This document shows positions 52,588-60,759 of a DNA stretch of 64,000 nucleotides, one piece after another (within the stretch, counting starts at the first letter, position 1; the number at the start of each line of letters is the position of its first letter). The stretch comes from CAVEFW01 sp963643505 (lineage in GTDB: Bacteria; Actinomycetota; Coriobacteriia; Coriobacteriales; Eggerthellaceae), in the NCBI GenBank assembly GCA_963643505.1, contig CAVIKF010000002.1, forward strand, positions 1 through 64,000, given 5' to 3'. Below the pieces are notes generated by a model, which worked only from the letters and a program-made list of their open reading frames with translations, did no database searches and was not told the DNA's origin. Both the position numbers and the translations under genes were made by a program.

Positions 52588-53118
52588 CTAGCACTCAACG
52601 TAGACTTGCTCCATGACAATAGGCGTTACAGGAGACTCATCAGGGTTGGTGTCTTGTATACAAATCTCCTCGATGACGTCGAGACCCTCAATGGCATGAC
52701 CAAAAGCGGCATATTCGCCGTCCATAAAGGGCACCTCGTTGGCCAAGAGGAAGAATTGGCAAGAAGCCGTGTCATAACCCTCCTGACGCGCAAGGGAGAT
52801 GGTGCCCGGCTCGTGCCTAAGGGGATTGTTGACACCATTGGCGGTAAACTCGCCTAAGACATAGCAATCGGTCTCACCGTCACCCGTACCCGTGGGGTCG
52901 CCGCCTTGCGCCAAAAAGCCAGGGACAACACGGTGAAACCTGGTTCCCGTATAAAAGCCCTGGTTCACCAACGTGAGAAAATAGGACACGGTGATGGGCG
53001 CCGCCTTGGGATCAAGCTCGACCTTGATAGGATTGTCAAACCCGCTGACCTTGATGACCACCACGGGTTTCTCTCCCATGAAGAACGGATCACAAACCGG
53101 CATGTCTAAAAGTCTCAT
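52588..53118 (-). CDS. Cyclophilin-type peptidyl-prolyl cis-trans isomerase
   Basis: 176 residues, no signal peptide, hence cytosolic. RFHRVVPGFLAQGGDPTGTG carries the catalytic Arg and the conserved cyclophilin core. FFLLANEVPFMDGEYAAFGH completes the active site, although the usual Trp of the cyclosporin pocket is replaced by Tyr. AGGAAGG is 6 bases before the ATG. It is convergent with rhaD and lies 67 bases downstream of prfC. Confidence 0.93.
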   Translation of the reverse strand: MRLLDMPVCDPFFMGEKPVVVIKVSGFDNPIKVELDPKAAPITVSYFLTLVNQGFYTGTRFHRVVPGFLAQGGDPTGTGDGETDCYVLGEFTANGVNNPLRHEPGTISLARQEGYDTASCQFFLLANEVPFMDGEYAAFGHAIEGLDVIEEICIQDTNPDESPVTPIVMEQVYVEC

Positions 53119-53185
53119 GAGGAACCTTCCTTTGCTAGCGAACGCCTCCGAAAAGCCAAACGGTTACAAAAAACGATTATCTCCC

Positions 53186-54799
53186 CTAGAACGTGACGTT
53201 ACCAAACTCGGAGAGCTTCATCTCGGGATTTTTTTCCTGCGCCCAGCGGACGTTGTATTCGTTGGAGAAGAGCAAAAGTCGCTCGCCGCGCCAATTCTCC
53301 ACACGCATCGTATCGGACGCGAAATGGACCTTTGCGATATCGAACTCGTTGGGGTCGTTGAGGACCCAACGTATCTCGGAATAGCCGAGAGGCTGACGAC
53401 GGACTTCGACGCCGTATTCGGACTTAAGGCGACGCTCCAAGACGTCAAATTGCAAGACGCCGACAACTCCGACGATGACGCTCTCCATACCCATACCGAG
53501 CTCACGGAAGATCTGGATGGCACCCTCTTGGGCAAGCTGCTCCATGCCCTTAACAAACTGCTTGCGCTTCATGGTGTTGACCTGGGTGATGCGGGCAAAG
53601 ATCTCCGGAGTGAACGTAGGAATCGCCGGATATTGCACGCGAAGGTTGCCGCCGCACAGGGTGTCTCCGATGGAGAAGATGCCCGGATCGAACAAACCGA
53701 CGATGTCTCCGGCGTAGGCCTCATCCACGATGGCACGGTCGTCCGCCATCATGGACGTACCGGTTGCAAGCTTGATCTTCTTTCCACCCTGCATATGAAA
53801 GGCGTCCATACCACGCTCGAACTTGCCGGAGCAAATGCGTACAAAGGCGATACGGTCGCGATGGTTCTTGTCCATGTTTGCCTGGATCTTGAACACAAAA
53901 CCGCTGAACTCGTCACGCAGGGAGTCCACCTTCTCTCCCGTGAGGATATCGGTATATTCAAGCGGAGTCGGGGTCAGCTTGAGGAACTCGCGCAAGAAAG
54001 GCTCGACACCGAAGTTGGTGAGTGCAGAACCAAAGAACAGGGGCGTCAGCTTGCCACCGAGCACGGCGTCAAGGTCGAATTCATCGCCGGCGCCGTCAAG
54101 CAATTCCACATCCTCCATAAGGGTTTGGTGGTTCGTCTCGCCGATGATCTCATCTAAGGCCGCATCGCCCAACGGGACCTCTGTCTCGCTGACCTTCTTC
54201 TCGGCATTGGCGCGACCGTCGCCTTGGAACGCGAGGACGGTACGCGTGTTTCGGTCGAACACTCCGCGGAAATCACGACCGTTGCCGATAGGCCAGTTCA
54301 TGGCATAGGTGTTGATCCCGAGAACCTCCTCGATCTCTTCCGCAAGTTCAAAGGGGTCGCGAATCTCGCGGTCACACTTGTTGACAAACGTGAAAATCGG
54401 GATGTGGCGAAGGGTACAGACCTGGAAAAGCTTCTTAGTCTGGGCCTCAACGCCTTTCGCACCGTCGATGACCATGACCGCCGCGTCAGCAGCCATGAGC
54501 GTGCGGTACGTATCCTCGGAAAAGTCCTGGTGGCCCGGGGTATCGAGGATGTTGACACACTTTCCGCCGTAGGTGAACTGCAAAACGGAGGAGGTGACGG
54601 AGATACCGCGCTCCTTCTCGATATCCATCCAATCGGATGTTGCCTGGCGCGAGGAGCCCTTGCCTTTGACCGAACCTGCAGTTTGGATGCTTCCCGTATA
54701 CAACAGCAGCTTCTCGGTAAGAGTGGTTTTGCCCGCGTCGGGGTGGGAAATGATGGCAAACGTACGCCTGGATGCGATTTGTTCCGAATAGTCAGGCAA
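53186..54799 (-). CDS. prfC: Peptide chain release factor 3
   Basis: 537 residues. TTG 54799 is six bases from AAAGGA and gives LPDYSEQIASRRTFAIISHP, the normal RF3 N-terminus; the upstream frame to 54859 is not RF3-like. G1 HPDAGKTT, G2 RGISVTSS, G3 DTPGHQDFSEDTYR and G4 NKCDRE are present, followed by the RF3-specific domains. It is a GTPase that recycles RF1/RF2 from ribosomes after peptide release. Confidence 0.96.
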   Translation of the reverse strand: MPDYSEQIASRRTFAIISHPDAGKTTLTEKLLLYTGSIQTAGSVKGKGSSRQATSDWMDIEKERGISVTSSVLQFTYGGKCVNILDTPGHQDFSEDTYRTLMAADAAVMVIDGAKGVEAQTKKLFQVCTLRHIPIFTFVNKCDREIRDPFELAEEIEEVLGINTYAMNWPIGNGRDFRGVFDRNTRTVLAFQGDGRANAEKKVSETEVPLGDAALDEIIGETNHQTLMEDVELLDGAGDEFDLDAVLGGKLTPLFFGSALTNFGVEPFLREFLKLTPTPLEYTDILTGEKVDSLRDEFSGFVFKIQANMDKNHRDRIAFVRICSGKFERGMDAFHMQGGKKIKLATGTSMMADDRAIVDEAYAGDIVGLFDPGIFSIGDTLCGGNLRVQYPAIPTFTPEIFARITQVNTMKRKQFVKGMEQLAQEGAIQIFRELGMGMESVIVGVVGVLQFDVLERRLKSEYGVEVRRQPLGYSEIRWVLNDPNEFDIAKVHFASDTMRVENWRGERLLLFSNEYNVRWAQEKNPEMKLSEFGNVTF

Positions 54800-54875
54800 G
54801 GGGATTCCTTTCGTTGTTTGTGCAGCCTTCCCAGTATAGAGGAAAAGCCGGGGATACATGAGGGAGGGCTGGCCT

Positions 54876-54927
54876 CAACAAGAGCCAACCCTCGACAAGG
54901 GCCGACTTCCAACAAGAGCCAACCCTC
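54876..54927. repeat. 18-bp direct repeat between prfC and BspA-like gene
   Basis: CAACAAGAGCCAACCCTC occurs at 54876-54893 and 54910-54927 (34-bp period). Nothing else is recognised in this gap. Confidence 0.5.
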
Positions 54928-54987
54928 AATCTGATGGCCAAATCGAATGGCACACATCCCACAAAGGTTCGAAGGCGATCGAAGCGC

Positions 54988-57900
54988 CTACCTCGTACCG
55001 CTCACGAGACCGTAATAGTCACAAATATTGTTGAACTCGTCGGAGTCGCACAAACACATGGCGAGGTCCTCGACGCTCATACCCTCGGCTTCCACCACGT
55101 CAACCCACCATTGGATCTCCTCATCAGAGCCCTCACGTCCAAGGATGGCGCGATAGGCGACGGCAACCGTGTCGTAGGTATCGAGGCCACGTTGCGCAAA
55201 CTCATCCGAGTTGAAGAAGTTGACAACGACGTCACATGCAGGCCAACCCTCCATCAAAGCCTCAACCTGATACTCCAAGCCGTCGGGGTCCGGTGCTCGA
55301 TCGAGAATCTCGACGTAAAGGCCGGTAGCGAACATCTGGGCACCAGCAGGGTCGCGCGGGATAGCCTGTTGCTCAGTCGCGCCGCAAACGCTACAGGTGC
55401 GCTCAGCAATACCCTCCTCGGTATACGTCGGGGCCAAGACCTCGACCCACTCGCCCCATGTGTGTTCGATCATGGCAATGGGCTCCGTGTAGGTATGGGC
55501 AGCATTACGCGTGCAGGTATAGGTAAGCACTCCCTCCGCGTAGCAGGTGGGAAGCTTGGTAACCGTCCCGACGTAGTCATGGCCAAGGGCGGGAATCACC
55601 TCTTGCTCATAAACAACCGTTCCGCACGCCGAACAGGTCGCGCCCTCGGTGAGACCCTCCGTCTCACAAGTGGCGTCATAGCCAGACGACCACACGAGGC
55701 TGTGCCCCGTTGCGGAAATGGAACGCTCGTCGGTCTCTCCGCACACCGAGCACGTCCGTTGTTGGACACCGTCCTCCGTACAGGTCTCGGAGCTGACAGT
55801 CGCCCAATCGCCCCACTCATGGTATCCGTACCAAGAGATGTCTCCACCGTAACCGACAAGGGCATCGTCAGTCCACCCGCTGCGTCCGAACAGATAGAAA
55901 CCGGTCAGCGAATCTCCCGTAAACGCCGTATCGGAAATCTCCGGCTTGTTGCCAAGGAAATTCACCTCCGCCAACGATGTGCACCCGCGGAAAGACGCCG
56001 CACCAAGAGAGGCGATGGAGGTCGGCATGTCCAACGACACCAAGGACGTGCAGTTGCGGAAGGCATTGTCGCCGATGGTCTTAACTCCCTTGCCAAGGTT
56101 TAGCGTCTCGAGACCGGTGCACCCATAGAAGGCGTTGTTGCCGATGGCCGTGCAAGACGAGGGGATGTCCAACGAAGTCAAGCCGGAGCACCCCCAGAAA
56201 GCCGAAGAGCCAATAGAGGTGACCGACGAGGGGATCCCCACGTAGGTCAAAGACGAGCAGCCGCTGAATGCGTTGTTGCCAAGGGTTGTGACCTGAGACG
56301 GAACCGTGTACGAGGAACCGCTGGCGTTCGCGTAGACAACGAGCTCGTTACGAGAGGAGATCAACTCTCGGCCGGTCACCGTGCGATACGAGGAGTTACC
56401 GCCCGACACGGTGAATTTTGAAAGGGAGGAACAACCGTAGAAAGCCGCAGACCCGATTGAGGTCACCGTCGCAGGAATCTCGATGGACACGAGGGAGGAG
56501 CAATTGCGAAACGCGTTGTTGCCAACAGTCTCAACCCCGCTGTCCAATTTTGCGGTCTTCAGGGCGGTGCACCCGTAGAAGGCGTTGTTACCGATGGTCC
56601 GGACACTACCAGAGACCTCGATGTCCCCCAAAGAGGTGCAACCGTAGAAAGCGCTGCTGGCAATAGATTCAACCGAAGACGGGACGGTATATGTCGCGCC
56701 ACTCGCGTTCGCGTAGGCGATGAGATCGTTGGTGGAGGAGATCAGCTCTCGCCCGGTCTCAGTCCTGTACGTGGAGTTGTCCTCGCTCACCGCAAACAGC
56801 GAGAGCTTCGTGCATCCATAGAACACCGAGGAACCGATCTGGTCGGTGGTGGATGGAATCTCCACCGTGCCCAAAGACGAGCAATTCTGAAACACCTCGT
56901 TGCCGAGAAAACGCACTCCCTCCGCAAGCTTTGCCGACGTCATCTTCTCGCAACCAGAGAACGCACCGGCACCGATGGAGCCCACGGAAGAGGGAATCTC
57001 GATCGAGGTAAGAGCGCTGCACCCACGGAAGGCATCCGAACCGATAGATACGACGCCGTCATTGATCTTCGCGATGGTAAGACCCGTGCACCCATAGAAG
57101 GCAGCAGGGGCGATAGAGGTGACCGAAGACGGAATCTCCACAGCGGTCAACGTGGTGCATCCATAAAAGGCCGAGGTGCCGATGGATCCCACCGAGTCAG
57201 GAACGTTGACGAGATTCAACGACGTGCATCCCGAAAACGCCTCGTCGCCGATCGAGGTCACCGAGGAGGGGACCGCATACGTATCGCCGCTGGCGTTCGC
57301 GTAGGCAACGAGTTCGTTCTTGGCGGTCACAAGCTCGCGATTGTTGACCGTGTGGAACGAGGTATTGCCTTGAGCAACCGTGAACTTCTTGAGGGATTCG
57401 CACCCAGCGAACGCGGACGATCCAATTGCGGCCACGCCTTTACCGACGTCGACGGAAACAAGCGCTCTGCATTGATAGAACGCGCTGTCTCCCACCGTCT
57501 CGACCGAGTCCGAAAGAGAGAGGGAAGTTAAGGAGGTGCATCCCGCAAACACAAAGGAGCCGAGGGTGTTCATTGTTGAGGGAATCTCCACAGAAGTAAG
57601 CGCGGTGCACCCCGCAAAGGCGGAAGAACCGAGGGTCTCCACACCACCCATCTCTACCCCGACCAACGATTCACAATTGGCGAAAGCGCTTTTGCCAATC
57701 GTGGTGGTGTTGTCGGACAACTTCACCGAGACAAGCTGGGTGCTGCCAGAAAACGCGCTTTCGCCTATGGAGGTGACCGATGAGGGAACCGTATACCCGT
57801 AATCGCTCCAATTCGCGTAGGCAACGAGCTCGTTGTCGGGAGAGATGAGCTCCCTGCCAGTCTCGGTGTGAACCGTTGCACTTCCCGTACCGGCCTCAAA

Positions 57901-58461
57901 ACGCTCAAGCTTTGTGCAACCGTTAAACGCGAGGGCTCCAACCGACGTCACCGTTGTGGGAATCCTCATAACGCTCAAAGAGCCACACCCCGCAAACGCA
58001 TTGCCTCCTATGGATTCAAGGCCCTCCTCAACCTCGAGGGAAACCAACGAGGAGCAGCCCGAAAACGCACCGTCTCCTATGGAGGTCACCGATGAAGCGA
58101 TCTTGACAGAAGAAAGGGACCTACAAGCAGAAAACGCGTTGTTCGAGACCGACGTTACACCGTCAGCGATACGCACCGCCTTCACCTGGTCGCGTTGCGA
58201 ATACCACGGAGTGGAGGATGCGCCCTTGTAGTCATCCATGGAGCCCGTGCCGCTGATATCGAGAAGGCCGTTCGAATTCAACGCCCAAACGACCCCGGAA
58301 CCACAAGTTCCCTTGGCTTCGACCGATGTTCCTTCGGTGCTGAACAGCGCTTCGGTATCAACGTGCACCTCAACATCAGCAAAAGCCTGGGCCGGTACGG
58401 CACCAAAGGCCAAAGCCAAAGCAAGGGCGGCTTTCCCGACTACGTTTCTTCTCATGGGCAC
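54988..58461 (-). CDS. BspA-like leucine-rich repeat surface protein with Cys-rich modules and DUF4214
   Basis: 1,157 residues. Signal peptide at about 1-28 (VVGKAALALALAFGAVPAQA). Some two dozen LRR_5/BspA repeats follow (SVTSIGxxAFxGCxSLxSVEI), broken by four longer blocks carrying GRELIS and ELVAYANASG. Three or four short modules with CxxC pairs (CSVCGETDERSI, CSACGTVVYEQ, CSVCGATEQQAI, often ending in GH) come next. The last about 115 residues are DUF4214 (LYVEILDRAPDPDG, FFNSDEF, AILGREGSDEE). GTG 58461 is five bases from AAAGG; ATG 58455 is possible. No sortase motif. Secreted or wall associated; adhesion is typical of BspA-like proteins. Paralogue of the gene at the left edge. Confidence 0.93.
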   Translation of the reverse strand: MPMRRNVVGKAALALALAFGAVPAQAFADVEVHVDTEALFSTEGTSVEAKGTCGSGVVWALNSNGLLDISGTGSMDDYKGASSTPWYSQRDQVKAVRIADGVTSVSNNAFSACRSLSSVKIASSVTSIGDGAFSGCSSLVSLEVEEGLESIGGNAFAGCGSLSVMRIPTTVTSVGALAFNGCTKLERFEAGTGSATVHTETGRELISPDNELVAYANWSDYGYTVPSSVTSIGESAFSGSTQLVSVKLSDNTTTIGKSAFANCESLVGVEMGGVETLGSSAFAGCTALTSVEIPSTMNTLGSFVFAGCTSLTSLSLSDSVETVGDSAFYQCRALVSVDVGKGVAAIGSSAFAGCESLKKFTVAQGNTSFHTVNNRELVTAKNELVAYANASGDTYAVPSSVTSIGDEAFSGCTSLNLVNVPDSVGSIGTSAFYGCTTLTAVEIPSSVTSIAPAAFYGCTGLTIAKINDGVVSIGSDAFRGCSALTSIEIPSSVGSIGAGAFSGCEKMTSAKLAEGVRFLGNEVFQNCSSLGTVEIPSTTDQIGSSVFYGCTKLSLFAVSEDNSTYRTETGRELISSTNDLIAYANASGATYTVPSSVESIASSAFYGCTSLGDIEVSGSVRTIGNNAFYGCTALKTAKLDSGVETVGNNAFRNCSSLVSIEIPATVTSIGSAAFYGCSSLSKFTVSGGNSSYRTVTGRELISSRNELVVYANASGSSYTVPSQVTTLGNNAFSGCSSLTYVGIPSSVTSIGSSAFWGCSGLTSLDIPSSCTAIGNNAFYGCTGLETLNLGKGVKTIGDNAFRNCTSLVSLDMPTSIASLGAASFRGCTSLAEVNFLGNKPEISDTAFTGDSLTGFYLFGRSGWTDDALVGYGGDISWYGYHEWGDWATVSSETCTEDGVQQRTCSVCGETDERSISATGHSLVWSSGYDATCETEGLTEGATCSACGTVVYEQEVIPALGHDYVGTVTKLPTCYAEGVLTYTCTRNAAHTYTEPIAMIEHTWGEWVEVLAPTYTEEGIAERTCSVCGATEQQAIPRDPAGAQMFATGLYVEILDRAPDPDGLEYQVEALMEGWPACDVVVNFFNSDEFAQRGLDTYDTVAVAYRAILGREGSDEEIQWWVDVVEAEGMSVEDLAMCLCDSDEFNNICDYYGLVSGTR

Positions 58462-58644
58462 TCATGCCTTTCGTGCGTTTTAGCTGCGTTTGCATAGTCG
58501 ATTTTATTATCCCTTGTTTGGCGTCTTTTCTCAAGACAACGAGCCTTTGAAAGCTTCAAAAAACACAACTTGTAGAAGCTGGCCACGTCGATGGCCACAT
58601 CATCTAGTCCGCACTTCCTCTCTGGGCAAAACAACGGGGCGAAT

Positions 58645-58911
58645 TTAGGCCACCGAAAAGCTGCCGTGATGCACAAAGTATTGGATTGCTAAAGCATCGG
58701 CTGCGTCCACTGTAGCGTCTTCGTTTACCTCCGCAAGCGCATAGCGCTGTAGATATTGCGGATCATCTTGATATAAGCCCTTTGCAATGTCGTAAGCAAT
58801 TTGTGCATCCACGATGTCTATAGAGCCGTTCATACTAACATCGCCCTGTGCCACTCCTTGTGGGCGTTGTCCTAAAAGAAGAGCGAAGCGCGCGACGACA
58901 GAATTCACCAA
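58645..58911 (-). pseudogene. Dockerin-type C-terminal fragment
   Basis: 88 codons. DVSMNGSIDIVDAQIAYDIA and VNEDATVDAADALAIQYF form two EF-hand-like Asp-rich halves as in type I dockerin modules. They normally end large secreted proteins, but here no signal peptide or catalytic part precedes them: the open frame starts at the edge of a terminator hairpin. It is most likely the 3' remnant of a lost gene, although a short expressed protein cannot be ruled out. Confidence 0.6.
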
Positions 58912-58945
58912 AAAGACCGCGTCACTTACCAGGCGCGGTCTTTTT
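58910..58945. terminator. Bidirectional terminator
   Basis: AAAAAGACCGCG (58910-58921) and CGCGGTCTTTTT (58934-58945) form a 12-bp arm. A T-run follows the stem on either strand. Confidence 0.88.
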
Positions 58946-59064
58946 ACGTTTAGAACAAAGCGTCAATATTATTCATTAATCTTCCAATAGCCAGTTTTTC
59001 TCGACCCGACTCTTTGGGACTGCGGTGGAAATCTTTGACCAAATGAGGACCAGGAAGAACAGGT

Positions 59065-59151
59065 ATGTACAGCAAAGAGCAGAGAAGGAAGGCCATCGAG
59101 ACCCTCGTCAGGTTCGACCACAGCTACGCGGACCCGGTCGCCGAGCTGTGA
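59065..59151 (+). pseudogene. IS3-family transposase OrfA remnant (28 codons)
   Basis: My translation from ATG 59065 gives MYSKEQRRKAIETLVRFDHS and then YADPVAEL before TGA. This matches the usual start of IS150/IS3 OrfA (MYSxEQRxKAIELYxKYxxS). AGGAAGAACAGG lies upstream as a ribosome site. The frame stops exactly where the 74-bp palindrome begins (59152), and the rest of the transposase is gone. Confidence 0.7.
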
Positions 59152-59225
59152 GGGGGGTTGAACGGGGGACGGAGGAGTGTTCAACTCAAGAGTTGAACAC
59201 TCCTCCGTCCCCCGTTCAACCCCCC
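59152..59225. repeat. Perfect 74-bp palindrome (36-bp arms, AA centre)
   Basis: The left arm 59152-59187 and right arm 59190-59225 are exact reverse complements around AA (59188-59189). Each arm reads GGGGGGTTGAACGGGGGACG and so on to TTCAACTC, and itself contains GTTGAAC and GTTCAAC as inverted sub-repeats. The IS3 orfA remnant abuts it on the left. The 3' end of the ModE-like gene is 14 bases to the right. Confidence 0.95.
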
Positions 59226-59238
59226 TCCTTTGAGGTAA

Positions 59239-59547
59239 CTAGCCTTCCGCGCGCTTTTGCGCCTCCCGCCAAAGAGCCACGATATGCTCTCCCTCCTTGG
59301 TGAGCACGCTGCCACTACCGCTCCTGCCGTTGGAGAGTTTCATACCCAACGTATCTTCGATAGTGCGCAATTTCTTGTGACCACAGCTTCGAGAAATGCC
59401 TTCGTTATCGAAGGAAGGATAGAGCCATTCCCCGTTTCCCACACGCTCCAAAACTCGAGCCATTTTAGGATCCAGGACACATTTTCCCCGGCTGCCCTCG
59501 ATAACGAGATATACCTCCGGCCGAACCTCAACGCCTTCCCAAACCAT
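59239..59547 (-). CDS. ModE-like winged-helix transcriptional regulator
   Basis: 102 residues, a single winged helix of the LysR/ModE N-terminal type (CVLDPKMARVLERVGNGE; ISRSCGHKKLRTIEDTLGMK; LTKEGEHIVALWREA). It has no molybdate-binding (TOBE) domain, as in short ModE-like proteins. GAGGGTGAG directly precedes the ATG. A ModE-box-like inverted repeat lies 38 bases upstream, so autoregulation or molybdate-linked control is plausible. No mod transporter genes are in the window. Confidence 0.75.
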   Translation of the reverse strand: MVWEGVEVRPEVYLVIEGSRGKCVLDPKMARVLERVGNGEWLYPSFDNEGISRSCGHKKLRTIEDTLGMKLSNGRSGSGSVLTKEGEHIVALWREAQKRAEG

Positions 59548-59584
59548 CTCACCCTCGCATCTCTACCACGTTTTATGATCTGTG

Positions 59585-59608
59585 TTATATATTCTAATGG
59601 ATATATAA
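59585..59608. promoter_or_regulatory. ModE-box-like inverted repeat
   Basis: TTATATAT (59585-59592), 8 bases, ATATATAA (59601-59608). Known ModE sites are TATATA-type inverted repeats with a 6-8 base spacer. It sits in an AT-rich stretch upstream of the ModE-like gene. Confidence 0.6.
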
Positions 59609-59743
59609 TCTCCTTGTTTCAATATTATACGAGGCAAAGATGCATATCAATGACGTTTGTTCACGTCAATTGGTGCTTCTTGCTTCTTTGGACTGCTCGC
59701 GCCTTTGGGTTTCTGGCTTCCTTGGGTTGGCAAGGGAGGCCCT

Positions 59744-60697
59744 TTAGGAGACCACGGGCGGAGGAGGAACGGCGCCTTCTTCCTTGGCTTTGACCTGCGG
59801 AGTCGTCTTGGTGGACTGGAAAAGCTCACCAATCGCACCCGTAGCGGAAGCAAGTCCGCTCATCTCTGTCGGCATGAAGATCTTCGTAGCATTGCCGTCC
59901 GCGATCGCCTTCAAGCTCTCGACATAACGAACCGCGATATATTTCTCGGTGTCCGCCTCGTGCAACTGGCCCAAGACGTTCTCGACAGCCGTCGCCTCGC
60001 CTTCGGAAAGGAGAATGCGCTGGGCCTTCTCTGCGTCAGCAACCTCACGAATTGCCTGCGCCTTGCCTTCTGCCTCGAGGATGGAGGAACGCTTGACGCC
60101 CTCAGCACGCTCGACCGCCGCTTGACGCTCGCCCTCTGCCTCGAGGATGACGGCGCGCTTCTCACGTTCTGCCTTCATCTGGCGATGCATCGCATTGGTA
60201 ACATCCGCCGGCGGCTCGATACGCTGAAGCTCGACACGAACAATCTCTACACCCCACTGGCTGGTTGCTTCGTAAAGAATGTCGCGAAGTTGGCCATTGA
60301 TGCGTTCGCGGCTCGTCAAGCTCTCATCAAGCGTCAGCTCGCCGATAACGTTACGCAGGTTGGTTTGGGCAAGCTTGGTGGCTGCCAGATAGAAGTTCGT
60401 GACGTTGTAGATAAGTTTCACGGCATCGCGCGCCTGGTAGTACACAACAGCGTCAACCGTTACGGCGACGTTGTCCTTGGTGATGACTTCCATAGGCGGG
60501 ACGTCAACGACGTTCTCACGCATGTCAACCTTGGTCATGCGATCAATAAACGGGATAATCCACCGAAATCCGGAACTCGCAACGCGGGTAAACTTACCGA
60601 GTCGTTCAATGACGCCTTGTTGGTATGGACGCACAATGCGAATACCCAGCGCGAAAAGAACGATGGCCACGACCAAAACAAGCAAGACAAGAATCAT
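59744..60697 (-). CDS. SPFH/band 7 (stomatin/QmcA-like) membrane protein
   Basis: 317 residues. N-terminal membrane helix (2-20), then the band 7 domain (about 22-185: RPYQQGVIERLGKF, VDMRENVVDVPP, LRNVIGELTLDE). A long Glu/Ala-rich coiled coil (about 190-250, EAEGERQAAVERAEG) follows, and the C-terminus is Pro-rich. Such proteins oligomerise into membrane microdomain cages and modulate proteases such as FtsH. AAAGGA lies upstream of the ATG. Located 62 bases after the Gly-rich-tailed gene, probably cotranscribed. No NfeD partner is seen. Confidence 0.93.
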   Translation of the reverse strand: MILVLLVLVVAIVLFALGIRIVRPYQQGVIERLGKFTRVASSGFRWIIPFIDRMTKVDMRENVVDVPPMEVITKDNVAVTVDAVVYYQARDAVKLIYNVTNFYLAATKLAQTNLRNVIGELTLDESLTSRERINGQLRDILYEATSQWGVEIVRVELQRIEPPADVTNAMHRQMKAEREKRAVILEAEGERQAAVERAEGVKRSSILEAEGKAQAIREVADAEKAQRILLSEGEATAVENVLGQLHEADTEKYIAVRYVESLKAIADGNATKIFMPTEMSGLASATGAIGELFQSTKTTPQVKAKEEGAVPPPPVVS

Positions 60698-60759
60698 TTC
60701 TATCTTTTCCTTTCACTATTTCCAATCGCGGACCGTCCGCGAAAAAATCCCTAGTCAGG

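Noticed and set aside
54988..58461. Regularly spaced repeats that might suggest a CRISPR array
   Set aside because: Period of about 69 bases with third-position variation; they encode LRR_5 repeats, not identical repeats with unique spacers.
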